Shown here: positions 11,751 through 24,579 of the stretch, piece by piece | Position numbering within the stretch: the stretch's first letter is position 1 | Layout of the letters: the number at the start of each line of letters is the position of its first letter | Source of the DNA: Ligustrum vulgare | Taxonomy: Eukaryota; Streptophyta; Magnoliopsida; Lamiales; Oleaceae | NCBI GenBank assembly: GCA_963555705.1 | Contig: OY743168.1 | Span: 97,256,925 to 97,320,924 of the forward strand | Direction of reading: 5' to 3' | DNA length: 64,000 bases | Position numbers and translations under genes: made by a program | The notes under the pieces: model-generated | What the model saw: the letters and a program-made list of their open reading frames with translations, nothing else | Databases searched by the model: none | Told to the model about the DNA's origin: nothing

Positions 11751-11957
11751 TCATGGCAAGAAAGAAACAGTGGCAACAACAAACCCGAACATCATAGTAT
11801 GGAATGAAGCCGTCCCAGTAGGTGCAGCATCCTTATGTGGATCGCCTGGTGTCGGGGTTGGCGACGGGGCCCACGTTTGTGCACTCACTGCCAATGCTGC
11901 GAAGGCTAACCAAACCATTGCCAGTATAGCAATTCTATTGACAGCCATTTTTGTCAT
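11751..11957 (-). CDS. Arabinogalactan peptide, 68 aa
   Basis: A very short secreted wall proteoglycan precursor. Residues 1-26 form a signal peptide ending AVSA; the predicted mature N-terminus is Q27. The core has Ala-Pro, Ser-Pro and Thr-Pro dipeptides (APSPTPTPGDP, residues 30-40), the pattern whose prolines are hydroxylated and carry arabinogalactan. Small residues (GTAS, 48-51) precede a C-terminal hydrophobic stretch (about 55-66), as in a GPI-anchor signal. Known AG peptides share this layout of signal, 10-20-residue mature peptide and anchor signal. No other domain is present. An in-frame ATG at codon 4 is an alternative start. A TATA box lies about 65 bp upstream. The opposite-strand frame here is a shadow. 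Confidence 0.82.
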   Translation of the reverse strand: MTKMAVNRIAILAMVWLAFAALAVSAQTWAPSPTPTPGDPHKDAAPTGTASFHTMMFGFVVATVSFLP

Positions 11958-12019
11958 AACTCAAGAGACGAGAGCTATTGGTGCAATTAAGGTGATACTA
12001 ACGGAGTTTATTCTTCGGT

Positions 12020-12028
12020 CTATATATA
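12020..12028 (-). promoter_or_regulatory. TATA box of the arabinogalactan peptide gene
   Basis: The minus strand reads CTATATATA about 65 bp upstream of the ATG at 11957, a normal spacing for a plant core promoter with a short 5' UTR. Confidence 0.6.
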
Positions 12029-12069
12029 GGATTCCTCAGTACCAATGTTCCATTACATTATAGGAATGA

Positions 12070-13980
12070 ACCAGAAAGATAATATCAATGAGCTTTTATT
12101 TTTTTATTTTTTTCGATTGTTTCGATTTGATGATAGAAATTGATGTTCACAATGACACCAAATGGCAGGAAGTGAGTAGTTTAATAGTTTATAGGCTGGC
12201 TTGAAGGTGTTAACAATGAAAAATATTGCATTCTTTTGGTTCTTGTTTTCGTGTCGTTGTGATATAGTCTTCGTTTAGTGGAGATTAAAATCAGATTTTT
12301 AATAGATTTTTTTAATAAAAATTGATGAAATGTGTGATTGAAAAACTATAGGTACCATAAAATGCGCTGTCGACATTAATTGTTGATTTAGATTAAAATC
12401 TAGATTATAATTCCTACAAAACAGGGGCATAATATGAGCTAAGTATGATCATTATGGAAACGGGTTGATCCTAATTCAAGACTTGCATTTAGGGAAGCTC
12501 GAATTTTTTTGTCTAGATTTGATTTTCGCCTTCTTTACATGACAAATTTCTAAGAATTATCTGTCGTGAGTCATGACAGTGACATCATTTGAAGAAGTGA
12601 CGGAAAAATTGTGTATAGTCCGTAAACACAATGTGTAACGGGTCTAGAGGCGTAAACTGGGCCGTGGTTGTCCGGCACAATGCACGTTTATTGACGAGCC
12701 TCGGCTTATGCAATTTCAGACAGGACCAAATTTGAGTTGGGATTTTCATATGTAAGTTTGCTTTGGTCTAGACAGCTGAACACATTTTATTGCTTTCCAG
12801 GATGAGGAGAGTTTGTATATTCTTGACAAAAAAAAAAAAAAAAAGTACTGAGATGATTTACTTAGAAAAGGAAAAAAGAAGAAAGAAAACTTCAATGAAG
12901 GACTGAGATACTTCTTCCAAAGTCATTACATGTGATATCACATGTTATTAGCATTAGTCAATTAATTAAGTGTCCTTATATTTCATTAAATTAATATGCA
13001 ACGCTAATGTTATTAAATGAGGGGTTTCGTTTTGGTATTTGAGGGACAATTTTGGATCCGCAGCATTAAATTTCAATATGAAGTACAGATGACGTTTTAA
13101 AAGACAGATATCTCCGAATCTATGTTATTCAGGCTCGGGTAGGTATCGTTAACTTATTCAAGCGTGAACCTTTTTTTCCCCCCAAAATTTAGGATACGAG
13201 CACACTGTAAAAAGAGTCCAAATTTTGATATGAGTGCATGGATACGTCATAAATTTCAAATTACTTTGAAAATTTATGTATTTATAATTATAAAAGCATT
13301 TCTTGGAGTTTTTTTATTTAAATGATATGAAATATCCTATTTGGATTTAAAGGACCCGTGAATGATCTCATACCCTTACAAAAGTGCTTCGTAAAAAATA
13401 GAGAGTCGGATTAATATAAACAAAAGCTACTCCTGGGCCTTTTCAAATAATTTTCAGGAAGTACTTTGTCTAGATAGAAAAGTTTTTTCCGGAAGTTTGC
13501 CCTAGGTGGATTCCTTGAAAACTCATTTAGCAGAAGCAGAAGTTATACCAAACAAACCCTTATCGAGGAATGCTTTCTAATCCCTTTGATGGTTAAGAAA
13601 ACCGAAAGTTTAGTCGAAAAGGATGGAAATAATATACAAAAAGAGCTATTTTCTGAACTATAGCAGGCTAACATGGCATCCCTTGATCACACATGTCATA
13701 GAATCATCTATCTAGTCTATGAATACAAACAAATTAAATGAGTCATTTATATATTCAATACTATATTCATTATTTGAAGAAATGATCGTTCAGGTAATTA
13801 TACAATCAAAGAATCAATCCTATAATGCTAACTCTCAATTCTTGAGTCTTCCTGTAATTATCTATGACAAAATCCAGTTTCAGAGATATATCGCTATACA
13901 ACTGGAGATTAGTCTTTTTTTTTTTTTTTACCGTAGTACATGTTCAAAAACATCAAACTTGAATCGAAAAATTAATTACC
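12070..13980. other. Intergenic region, no gene seen
   Basis: AT-rich sequence between the AG peptide promoter and the 3' end of the CSLC gene. It contains an A run at 12829-12844 and, near 12260-12370, a weak copy of the dispersed ATGTGTGATTGAAAA-type repeat. Confidence 0.5.
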
Positions 13981-13988
13981 ATCGAGTC

Positions 13989-16509
13989 TCAGCTCACTTG
14001 CTCTCCAATTAAATCCAAGCCTACTACAAGGAAGGATAACCCCTGAAACAGCAAGTAATAGAAATGAATTCCATGTGCTGATAATAGACTTCTTGTAGCT
14101 GCAGTGAGTAGAAGAAACGCAAGTGCAAGTTCCGGTTTGTAAATCCGGTTTTTCTTCTTCACGATAGGGACCTTTCCACTTCGCTCTTTTAACTTGCCGA
14201 GCATTTCCAAACCCGATTCAGAAAGTCGCCGCTGAATTTTCTCTTCATTCATCGTCTTCTGTTCCCTCTCAGCAAGGCTTAGCAAGTCCGATTCCGACGC
14301 TCTGCCTGATTTCTTTGTGACGACCCATTCGTAGGCACTTCCTAACTGAAATAGCCCGGATATCATTGCGTTAAATTTGGTCACGGACATTGTGTTCTCG
14401 AAGAGCAAATATGGCATGAGAAAGGGGAAGGACTTGGGTGCTGGTAAAATGTTGAGAATCGACATGACGATGGGGACGTAACAGATCACCCAAGCCGGTA
14501 ACTCGGCCTCCGGTATGAACATTGTCAATGGAAGTATGATACAAAATAGCGTAAACGAGTAAAAGGGAAGTATAAGTTTCCTTAGGAGAAAGAAAAGGAA
14601 TATCAAGTTGGCCTTTTTCCATACTGATATCTGCAGAAATAAAATCATACAAGTGATAAATAGTTAGTACAATTCAGTCTACTTTTAGCAAATAAGCAAA
14701 AGTTAACTAAAATAAGTAGATCAGATCAGATGATGTACTTTGGAGGTTATAATGTCCGGGAGGCAGAGTCTAAAGAGCTGCATCGGGCCAGAATGCCAAC
14801 GATGTTGTTGCTTCTTGTACGCTTCATACGACTCTGGTAATTCACAAAGAACTCTCACGTCATCGAGGTAGATAAATTTCCACCCCTTCAAGTGGGCACG
14901 AACAGCTATATCCATGTCCTCGACCGTAGTCCTTTCAAGCCAGCCACCGGAATCCTCCAAGGCTTTAATCCTCCAAACACCGGCCGTTCCATTGAAGCCG
15001 AAGAAATTGAGGAAAACTCCATTTACTTGCTGCTCGACTTCGAAATGGAAGCAGAGATTGATGTTTTGGAGTCTTGTAAGTAAATTTTCATCCTTATTCA
15101 CAAATGACCAGCGAGTCTGGACAAGGCCTATTTCGGGATTGTTCTGCAACAAGGAACGGGATTCTTAAAACTTGGTCGAATGACAGTAACTAAGGCACAC
15201 ATTTAGGTAGTTTTAAATTATTACCTTAAAATGAGGGATTGACAATTTAAGGAAATCAGGATTGGGTTGGAAGTCTGCATCAAATATTGCAACAAATTCA
15301 TAGTCTTTGACGTAGTCACAGGCCATGGCTGATTTAAGATTGCCAGCTTTGTACCCGGTTCTGATGAATCTATGTCTGTATATTATGTTCACCCCTTTCT
15401 CTTTCCAAGACAAGCATTCATCTCTTATCAGATTCTGTAAAAGTTCATCATCTGAATCATCTAAGACTTGAACTAAAAACCGATCCTTAGGCCAATCGAG
15501 CTGGCAAACTGCAGCGATTGATTGTTCGTACACCTGAAATTCCATGAAATTTTCATTCATTACCATGTAAACAACGCATTCCCCAGACAACTTTTTAACC
15601 ACACATTTCCCAAATCACTTTTCATCCACATATTTTACAAAACATCGCATTCTTTATTTATAAACAAAATATTTTTTACCAAACAGAGGCATAGAGTCAG
15701 GTAAATTAGACAACTATATTTCATAATCACGAGTATTCAATCTAGAGCACAATTATGAACTGTACATGAACTTGATGAACTAACCATCAAAATCAAAAGA
15801 GCGGAATAGTAAATAAGAATTATAAGTCGAAATTTATCCAGTATACTTGAATTACCTCTCTTTCATTGCACATGGGAATCTGAACAAGAACCATCGGATA
15901 ACTGGATCCATCTTCGATGTCATAAGGTTGGCCTTGGATCGCAGGCTTCAACTTCTTGTACTTAATCCAGAAACACCCCAAACACTGCACAAGCCGATCC
16001 AGTGATTGAATCATGAAAAGTACAATGCAAGATTTGGACAGTGTCATCATCAGAGGAGCAATGTAATCAGCTCTAAAAGAAAGCCAAGCCATGTAAGACC
16101 ACTGCACAAGATTATTCTGAACCTCCCATGGATTATGAACCAAACTCAAATCCCATTTCTTGAAATAAGCAATGATTTCAATAATCAAAGCTACAATCGA
16201 AATAGCGAGAAATGCTTTTATAAACTTATACATTTTCTTCCCTCTGTATGTGGGCTCTTCTTCCCTCCCATCGGAAGAAGTGGCAATCCGTTTCTTGATC
16301 GAACCGAAAATTGTACACAAACTCATTGCCAGCCATGGAATACAAGCCACAACCCTGTGTGCTTTGAGGAGAAGAACCCAAGTAAATTGCTTGGGACTTG
16401 TAGCTTTTTGTTTCTCCTGGAAAATCAATCCCCTTTGGGAATCCTTTGCTTCAATTAAAGAAACATTTTCAGGCTTCTCAAGTGTAATCACTACAGAATT
16501 TGGTGCCAT
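13989..16509 (-). CDS. CSLC4-like: Cellulose synthase-like C (xyloglucan backbone synthase), four exons, 669 aa
   Basis: A Golgi GT2 enzyme that polymerises the beta-1,4-glucan backbone of xyloglucan from UDP-glucose. Exons are 15856-16509, 15225-15533, 14739-15143 and 13989-14630, with GT/AG sites and all joins in phase 0. They encode 218, 103, 135 and 213 residues; about 670 is usual for CSLC. The catalytic signature is complete: DDSDD (243-247), DAD (303-305), TVED (394-397) and QQHRW (433-437). Hydrophobic segments lie near 43-69, 96-116 and 149-170, with further membrane segments in the last exon. The start ([13 protein letters not shown]) and end ([10 protein letters not shown]) match the Arabidopsis CSLC4 type as remembered, so a CSLC4 orthologue is likely but not proven. 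Intron 1 carries a copy of the dispersed repeat (15599-15690). No disruption is seen. Confidence 0.96.
15599..15690 (+). repeat. Dispersed short repeat copy in CSLC intron 1
   Basis: Has the family pattern: CCACACATTT, then TTTTCATCCACATATTTTAC, then TTTACCAAACAGAGGC. Confidence 0.6.
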
Positions 16510-18140
16510 TTTTCTGAATAAAGGAAACGATTAAAGAAAAACCCAGAAAAAAAATCTTGGAAAAGAAACAAGGGATTGAGAGATTTGTACACTGTCAGGC
16601 CATGGCCATATAATTTACACAGATACTTCAAACAACTTATATATAATACAATCTCCAATGAAATCTGGATCTCAAACAGAAAAAGAATTGCACTGACTCC
16701 ACAAATTCAGTTGAACTGAGCAATGAGGTTTTTCTTCAAATTACAAGTCAAAAGTATATAGAGAGAATATGCTAATAAAAGAATCACAAATATACAGGAT
16801 TCCACTGTCAGAGCCCTCTAGAGGTGAGGCAGATGGAAGGTTCAGACTTTACTTTTAAAATAAAAAAAAAATTAAAATTTCAAATGAGATCAAGGGCCCA
16901 TGTCTCTCAAACAAAAAAAGTGTCCGTGTTTTTTACATTTTTAAACTTCAAACTCTTCGCAAGGCTGCTACGTGAGCTTCCAAGAGTCCAAGACTCACCA
17001 TAGTGTCGGTGTCGAGTAATAAACAGTAAATGACAACCAAATTACAGCCAAATATATTATTATGATAAGATTCTGGTCTTTGTCTGGTGATCTGGAATCT
17101 GTCCATATTTTTATTTTTATTTTTTTTAAGTTTTTTTATGAATGGACGGCTCTTTTAAAATATTGGACAAAGGGTGATGTACCCATCCCACCGAGTTTAA
17201 CCAATGACTATCCTATTGGATTATTTTTTTTATTTTTTTATTTTGCAACTAATCATATTTTTTATTTTTTATTATTTTGCAACTAATCATATTTTTTATG
17301 GAGTTCATTGATGTATGCAAATAGGTTTAAGAGAGAAGTGAATTTTAGCGATTTATTATTAGTAGGAATGGAAATTGAGAGATGATGTTGTAGAAGAGAT
17401 GATCTTACCTGATTATTATATTCTTATCATTTTATTTGGTTAGTTGAGGGTGCTAAGGTCTTTTACTTTTTGAAAGGTTTTTTATTCAACTTTTTGATGG
17501 TATTTAAACATTGTTTTGAGTGAGTTGTCTTTTGGTTGAATTTTGATAAATTAACAAAATTTTGGAGAAATTTTCTTCATAAACTTTACCTCATGTGTGA
17601 ATTGTTGTTTTAGGTCGTGCAACAACTACTTTCGTCCACGTCAAGCAGATATCAAATTATTGATCGAAGAAATCGATAACAAATACTCAAATGAAATAAA
17701 TTAAAATTTGTCTTTCGTGTGCTAAAGTTGAACAAATGGCAAGATGAAGCAAAGATACTTATCAACTTATCAATTTAGCTTTAAGGAGTATGAAATGTGA
17801 CAAAATATTTATATAAAGAAAAAAAAAAGTTTATTCGAATAGAGTGCAAATTTTAAATAAATGTCCCAAAAAGATAACTTAGGTTTGTGAAGTTGGGACA
17901 GACTTATAAATAAACATATGACATGTCGAGGGTAAACTACGTTTATACATTGTACTTTTAACCGCCAATCATGCCTTAAGGATGATTCATCTCATCAAAT
18001 CAAAATTTAAAACAAGACCTATGCATTCACAATGTGAAAAGGACTTCATTTTTTGCCTTTTATGTGACCAAAATGACATACAAGATGTGCACTCACATCA
18101 TTTGGATCAAGCATGACGTAATAATTGAAAGAGATCTTCG
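16510..18140. other. CSLC upstream region and intergenic DNA
   Basis: Presumed CSLC 5' UTR and promoter just above 16509, followed by AT-rich sequence. A short direct duplication containing TTTTGCAACTAATCATATTT occurs at 17240-17300. No gene seen. Confidence 0.45.
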
Positions 18141-18149
18141 ACTTTTACA

Positions 18150-18265
18150 TTTTATGTTTTTTATTTTTTTTTTGAAGTAAAATATTTAGTTGAAAATTAA
18201 TTTTAAAAAATGTGTATAGTAAAAAGTAGTTTAAAAAATTATATTGTTTTTAAAATTGGTTTATA
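18150..18265 (-). repeat. Dispersed short repeat copy
   Basis: Diverged reverse-orientation copy with AATATTTAGTTGAAAATTAA, AAAAAATGTGTATAGTAAAA and ATATTGTTTTTAAAATTGG. Confidence 0.4.
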
Positions 18266-18284
18266 TAACATATGCCATTAGATA

Positions 18285-18560
18285 GGGGTGTTAAGTGGAA
18301 TGAGTCGAGCAGTAAATTTTTGTGAAGAACAGTAATTTTTTTTTTGTGTGTGACCTTCTCGACAGCTTATACGAGTTGCCTCGCGAGCTGATTTTCATAA
18401 ATAGTGAAAAAAATGATTTTAGTAAAAAATGAAAAATAAAAAAACTTCTCGAGCCAGAGTTGCTCGTGGCTTGTCCTACCACGGGGTGAGCTCGTGAGGT
18501 GAGGTGAGCTAAGTGACTCTTTGATGAAGCAAGTCGGTTCTCGTGATGGATTGAATCGAA
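18285..18560. mobile_element. Possible hAT-like MITE remnant
   Basis: Starts TAGGGGTGTTAAGTGG, typical of a plant hAT MITE end, and has a GC-richer CTCGAGC-type interior. No matching right end or TSD was found. Confidence 0.25.
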
Positions 18561-19050
18561 CGTGACGATAGGCAAGCCAAATGGTTAACTCAACTCGGCC
18601 AATATCATTCGATTAGCTCAACTTACAAAGAATATAATCACTTCTTCCACCTACCAAATGATGAGGTATGATATTGCATCACTTCAATAATAATATATAT
18701 AAAAAAAAAAAAAAATTATCCTTTTGTAAGTTTTCTTTGCCCTTTGATTTTCATAGTTCTCTATTCTTTGTAAATTGTCGTCTTAGATTTTGTTTCCTTT
18801 TTACGCGTCTTTAATTATAGAAAACCGTGTAATTTATATGCACCAAAATAGTTCCTCTCTGTTTACACATAGTATACCTGGAAGTACGAGTAATTCCCAA
18901 ATTAATAAAGAAAGCTATATATTGATATATATTGCTGACATTTTTATTGTGTCAATATCAAATTATAATAGAAAATATTGCCAAGTACATTTCATAATAA
19001 ATTAGTAAATTATTTGGTTTAAGTGCATCACGATTCACTCGGGCGAGTAC

Positions 19051-19230
19051 TAGGGGCGAATTCAGGAACTCAATCCAGCATAAGCAGAATTGTTTCAGCA
19101 CGAGCGGACACTACAAAATAAGGGGGAAAAAAATTTCGACACCATAATTCTAAGGTAAAAAAAAAAAAAAAAATTAACGGATCCAATAAGAGCGGTTGAA
19201 CGCCCTCGCATAGGACTGGATCAGCCCCTA
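19051..19230. mobile_element. Possible hAT-like MITE, 180 bp
   Basis: Inward-facing ends TAGGGGCGAATTCAGG and, in reverse complement, TAGGGGCTGATCCAG. CTCGGG occurs on both flanks but is offset by a few bases on the left, so the TSD is unproven. Confidence 0.5.
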
Positions 19231-19328
19231 CTCGGGTCACTCATTTTTAATTTGGTGCTCATTTTCTCGCAAACGCAAATGCAACTTTGCTGAGAATTAG
19301 ACGATTCTCGTTTGCATTGCCTACAAGC

Positions 19329-20009
19329 CAGGGGCGGACCTAAGGTGGATCCTAATGGGGCACTTGCCTCACTAAAAAATCTGATTTTTTTCCCCCTTTT
19401 TTTTTTTTTTTTGAAAGAAACTAGAATTTGAGATTTTATTTTGTTAAAAATTTGTGTTTAAAAATATTTTTTTATATTTTCAATATAAAATATGTGGTTG
19501 AAAAGTAGACAGAGAAAATTAGTGATGTTAAAAAATGGTTTGAAAAATTCTATTGTTTAAAAATATATTTTTTTTTTTTATAGTTTGTCAAATAGAGGTT
19601 AAATTATATACTTTTGTTTGGAGTTTATACTTTCAAATTAATATTTTGTGCTATTGATCTCTTTTGAAATTTACATTTGGGGATTGAATATATTTATACA
19701 ATTATTTATTTCTTTGTTTGTATCAGTAATTGATAAATAAAATTATAATAACATTTCAAGTGTCTCTTCATTTTTTGCAACATTTATATAACTTTGATCG
19801 TGGTGATTGGTATTCGTTGAATATCTGTTTACAATTGTTTATTTGATTATTTGTATTAATTATGAATAGATATTTAAAACATAAATCTGCATTTTCTAAA
19901 GGATATTTCTAAAAAAAAAAAAATCGGGGACAGTCCCGTAAACTCCATCGCGAATAACAAAAATTTATTTTTGTGCCCCACTAAGATGGAACGTCTACGT
20001 CCGCCACTG
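19329..20009. mobile_element. Non-autonomous hAT element, 681 bp
   Basis: Ends CAGGGGCGGACCTA and, in reverse complement, CAGTGGCGGACGTA. A perfect 8-bp duplication CTACAAGC lies at 19321-19328 and 20010-20017. No transposase. The interior contains a reverse copy of the dispersed repeat (19430-19610). Confidence 0.92.
19430..19610 (-). repeat. Dispersed short repeat copy inside the hAT element
   Basis: Contains AAAATATGTGGTTGAAAAGT, AAAAATGGTTTGAAAAATTC and GTTTGTCAAATAGAGG, the reverse-orientation pattern of the family. Confidence 0.55.
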
Positions 20010-20372
20010 CTACAAGCCAAGTTACGGAGATTTTAAACGAAATACTTGTAAACGATTTTAGAAACGAGACTTTTGGACAAATTGATATGTTTTGGACGTG
20101 ATTTGTATTATTTCCTTTTTTTGGTTTTAGTTGTGGAGTGTGGGTTCCCATCTACACGAGAAAATGCATATGATAATAAACAGATGAAGACGTGGAAAAA
20201 TCACAAGTTGTTTGTCACAAGAAACCTGCGATGATGAATTGTTGAATCTAATTTTTGGTTCCTACAATGTCAATGTTTGACCATTTTTGCTTGGTTCACG
20301 CCATGATTGAATGAGAATCCAGTGTGCACCGCACGATCAACGTGCACCTAAATCACAGCTCTACACACACGC

Positions 20373-20375
<3 letters not shown>

Positions 20376-20407
<32 letters not shown>
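20376..20407. repeat. (TA)n microsatellite, about 16 units
   Basis: TA dinucleotide run after CACACACGCGTG. Confidence 0.95.
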
Positions 20408-20410
<3 letters not shown>

Positions 20411-20944
20411 TTTTAAAATTTAATTGTATACTGACCATAAGACAGTCAGTGAAATTCAAAAATTAAATAAACTTATGAATAAATAATCGTCATAATTCAA
20501 AACTTTTAATTACTTTCACGTAAGTTTTGAACCACTTGATATTAAAATGAGCAGCACATGTATTGTACACATTAGTGTAAGTCCAATTAATTAATTAGTA
20601 TTAACTATTAAATTAACGCAGTTGACCATCCAAAAATAATTTTTTCTTCCTAAAAGTCAATAAATTGGAGAATCTTTTGTACCAACTGGCATCCACTGTA
20701 AAGAAAGAAAATCTTAATATTATTGATATTCACATTAAACCTGTTTATATTTTTCATAATGTTTTTTTAATTATGCATCCTGCACTGGATTTAAGTTTTA
20801 ACTTGAACGATGATCAAAAAATAAAAATCGAGCTTGTTAGTGTCTTAAATGTTATAAATTTTATTTGAACTTTAAAGTATCTCTATATGATATAACGCAA
20901 TCATTACAATTTATAAATTAATTTATAAACATACAATTTTTGAA

Positions 20945-21055
20945 ATTATATTTTAACCACATACATTTTCTTTCACCTCTTTTTAACCACATATTACCTT
21001 AAAAACAACAAAAACCAATTTATAATTACAATAATGTTGCCAAACAGAGCAGTCA
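20945..21055 (+). repeat. Dispersed short repeat copy
   Basis: TTTTAACCACATACATTTTC, then TTTTTAACCACATATTACC, then GTTGCCAAACAGAGC. Confidence 0.5.
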
Positions 21056-21544
21056 ATATTTCAGTTGACTATATAATATAGTTAAGGGTAAATATATTGA
21101 CACAACATTTTTTGTTATCCACACCATATTTTAATTGTAATGAAGATCCCTAATTTTTCCTTATTTTTACATTTAACCTGCCAAGTTTTTTTATAATTTT
21201 TTTATCGAACTTTTTATTAATTTTTACATCTTGTCTTTAAATACGATTTTCGTTCAAAATATTTGTTACGAGTGCAAAAAATATGTATTTATCTCTCATA
21301 CGTTTAAATAATCAACATAAATAATTAATACAAAAATTAAACAAAATATTTGCACATCTTTTCATTGCAAATTAGCATAATATTTGAAAAGAAATCGTGG
21401 TTAGAATACCCGTGCTTCAGTATAATCGTCTATGTATTCACTTCTCAACCACTCTAAAAGTTATATCTAACGATCGTATTTTCTCACACTTTTTAATAGT
21501 GACCTAAGAAGAAATAACCCTAACTATATTAAGCATATGTACGA

Positions 21545-21665
21545 TAAACTTGTTTAATTTATAAACAACACATTTTCTCAAACTACATTTTAATAACATA
21601 TTTTATCTCGAGAAAATAGCATTCTTTGTTTATAAACAAAAAAAGCTTTTACCAAACAGTCATTT
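21545..21665 (+). repeat. Dispersed short repeat copy
   Basis: CACATTTTCTCAAACTACAT, then AATAGCATTCTTTGTTTATA, then CTTTTACCAAACAG, as in the CSLC intron copy. Confidence 0.55.
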
Positions 21666-22794
21666 TCACATAAAATCCAACCATAGAACAAATGGGGCTT
21701 TGGAGTTATGAGGCTAAATTGTGATGCACCCTAGCCACCTTGCAATGTATTTTCAGTCTTATCTAATCTATCAGAGCCCACTGCCAAAGGATACTCAGTT
21801 TATATGCCTCTCTTATGGACATTTCTTAGCATGTGGCCTGAGTGTCCCATTTGGATGCCCCATGTGATAAGCTACCTGTACAAAAATAATTTAAGAGATT
21901 ATTTTCATTTAAAATTATACAATTAAATATATGGAAACTACAAACCATTAATACCCATGTTCATGTGTTGATTATGGGAAGTTTCTTTTCTAAAACATCT
22001 GCATATGCTCCACATGCAAGTGGTTTACTAGTTTATTCTAGTGATTAGTTGGTACAAATCTAGCTAATCCCACCTCTTAAAAGTTAGGTATAGTAAACTA
22101 GATCCTTCTCAAGTGAGTTCTAGTGATACCGATATTTGGCCGAGCCTGCAATCGAGGGTTAGACGGACGGTCAACTATATGCAGATGTCAACATGTCAAA
22201 AAATGCAATTAAATTCGTTTAAACTGACTCTAAGAATCGAATGAGTCACTTTTATGCAAATCTTTTACAAACTCGCTATGTGATTAAAGCTACGTAATGG
22301 ATTTCGACATCAAAATTTATAAAGATACAATTATTGATGGGACATTCCAAAATCATATTGGCAGCTATCAGCAGCAACTTATGGATTCTAAGCTGAGGAG
22401 CCCACCCTGGAGTAATTAACCCCTAGGAGAAACCAGCCTACTCAGGCTATTTAAGCCAAGCATAAATGGCATAATCTACCTTAAGTTTTCTTTAGAATAA
22501 AAGTTAATGCTCATAAGTTAGGGTGCTTGCAGATGGCCTACAACTTTAAGCTGTTTTTCCCAGCAGAAACAGCAAGCAAAGTCCTGTTAATACGAAAGAT
22601 AAAGAACAATAATTGCAAGGGTAATATAGCCAACATTGACAAAATGCAAAATTTCACATCAGACTAAGTATGCAAAACAGACAAGCCATGAATGTATAGT
22701 AAAACTTTACCACAAAGATGTGAAAACACGAGAATTATGATTTATGAAGATGGTCACAATTTGCCCCACATGGCATATCCAACCATTTTTATCA

Positions 22795-22885
22795 ATTTTT
22801 CCTCAAATTCATTTTCAACCACAGATTGACCCACTACTTTTCACACTTTTCAATCACTTTTTAACCACACATTCTCTCAAAAGCC
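22795..22885 (+). repeat. Dispersed short repeat copy, partial
   Basis: TTCATTTTCAACCACAGATT, then CAATCACTTTTTAACCACAC and ATTCTCTCAAAAG. Confidence 0.45.
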
Positions 22886-23166
22886 CAAAATTCCTCAAAA
22901 AACTGGAAAAAAAAAATGGGACCAAATGGGCTCTAACCGTTTCATAAGTTGGACAAGTATTTAATGATGGATAAGAAACACCGAGTCCAAACAGAACAAG
23001 AATGTGGCTCTGCCTATGCACGTAGCGAGATTCAATTCCATGTCCAGTAGTTGAGATGTCAAAATCCTTAGCAGCGCTAGAAGACATCTAGTTCTGTAAG
23101 TTTGAACCACGAATAACCATTGTTTCCAACTGATCATTGTACTGTTGCTTAAACTCTATGGACCTT

Positions 23167-24579
23167 TGATAACGATCCGCAAGTGCACGGGTTGCGCAAG
23201 TAATAAAGTGGATTTTAAGTTCGAGTATCGATCCCACAGAGATTGTTTTAAATTGTATTTTAGATTACTACCTTAACCGGAACTAGAGATTTGCTTTGAT
23301 TTGAAAATTTTGATTTTGAAAACTAAAATAAAAATTAAACTAAAGAAAATAAGAAAATTTGATTTATGAAAACGATGAGATGAATATGTTAGAATTATGA
23401 ATCCACATTAATCATATTAACCGTGTATTTGACTTAAACATTTAATAACAAGGTATGAGTATTGAAAATCCGTATTCCTATATTTATTTATGTCCCCTTT
23501 CGAGCGATGCATAAACACATTTTCATACAAGAGACGAGCCTATATTTCTATGACCAATCCAAACATGTAGAAAAGAATTAACGAATTAGGAACACTTTTA
23601 AGGATAACACGAAGCATAAGGGTATATTTCTATCCCCTATCGGATTTCGCGACAACTAATCAAGGTCTAATAAATTTCTACTCTTTCGAACATAGAAATC
23701 TATCACAAACATCAATAATTATGCGTCCACAATCATAGATGAGAATAACAACGTAATTAATTGCATCAATCTCATAAATTGCATAATATAAATGTGCAGT
23801 CAAAACATGGAATCAATAAATTAAAGCTTCATCACAATTCTAACAATGAAAACCTAGCCTAAATACATGATCGAAAATAAATCACAAGAAGTATGAAAAG
23901 ATGTCACCCTATTCATCTCCTTGATTCTTGTTCTTCAATCTTGAATTTGGCCTCCTATGAATTCCCTCGCAATTCGACAGCGTTTTAGCATGAATTATGA
24001 ATATTGGAAACCCTTAATTTCGTGCCCCAAGCCATGTATTTATAGATGTTCATGAGAATTAGGTTAATTGTGGAGAAAACTGCTGAATTCCGCGCAAAAA
24101 AGCCCAGCTGAGGCCCAGTCGAGACTACCGTGCGGCCGCATGGTTCAAAAACATACGATCGCATGACTCTGCGGTAAACTTCAGTCGCTGATTTTTTTGA
24201 CCGTGCGACCGCACGGTTATACGGTTTAAGGCAATTTCTGACTTTTAAATGTTACAAGTTGATCCATGTCTTTTAATTGCACAACAAGTCCTCCAATTTC
24301 TGATTGTTGCAATTTAGTCCCTGAACTTCTGATTTCTTCCAAATTCGACTTTTTTCTTCAAATTAGCTATTTGATTGACTGCATCAATTCTTGATTTGCT
24401 CGCTTTGATACTTTTTACATCCAATTGCTCAATTTTAGCTTCAATTCATTTATTTTCTCAACTTTGAGATTATTTCTGAAATGTAAACAAATAACACAAA
24501 ATAAATAGCACATATTCTAAAACAAACATATAAAATCATACTTTTAGGATAGAAATAAGTGTATAAAATACACTTATCA
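23167..24579 (-). mobile_element. Solo LTR of a Ty3/gypsy-type element, 1413 bp, TSD ACCTT
   Basis: Bounded by TG...CA and flanked by a perfect 5-bp duplication ACCTT (23162-23166 and 24580-24584). On the minus strand it starts TGATAAGTGTATTTTATACA and ends CACTTGCGGATCGTTATCA. The start matches the LTR start of the element at 32992, and the end has the form seen before tRNA primer sites of plant gypsy elements. No internal coding region is present, so LTR-LTR recombination is inferred. Confidence 0.88.

Larger units (their letters stand above)
20018..23161. other. AT-rich intergenic region, no gene seen
   Basis: Holds a TA microsatellite at 20376-20407 and three copies of the dispersed short repeat (about 20945, 21545 and 22795). 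Reading frames are short and of biased composition. Confidence 0.5.

Noticed and set aside
11770..12063. 97-codon plus-strand frame across the AG peptide gene
   Set aside because: Shadow of the minus-strand AG peptide and its promoter; it runs through the TATA box.
16006..16534. Plus-strand frames of 120-150 codons opposite CSLC exon 1
   Set aside because: They are antisense to a well-supported exon and show no family features.
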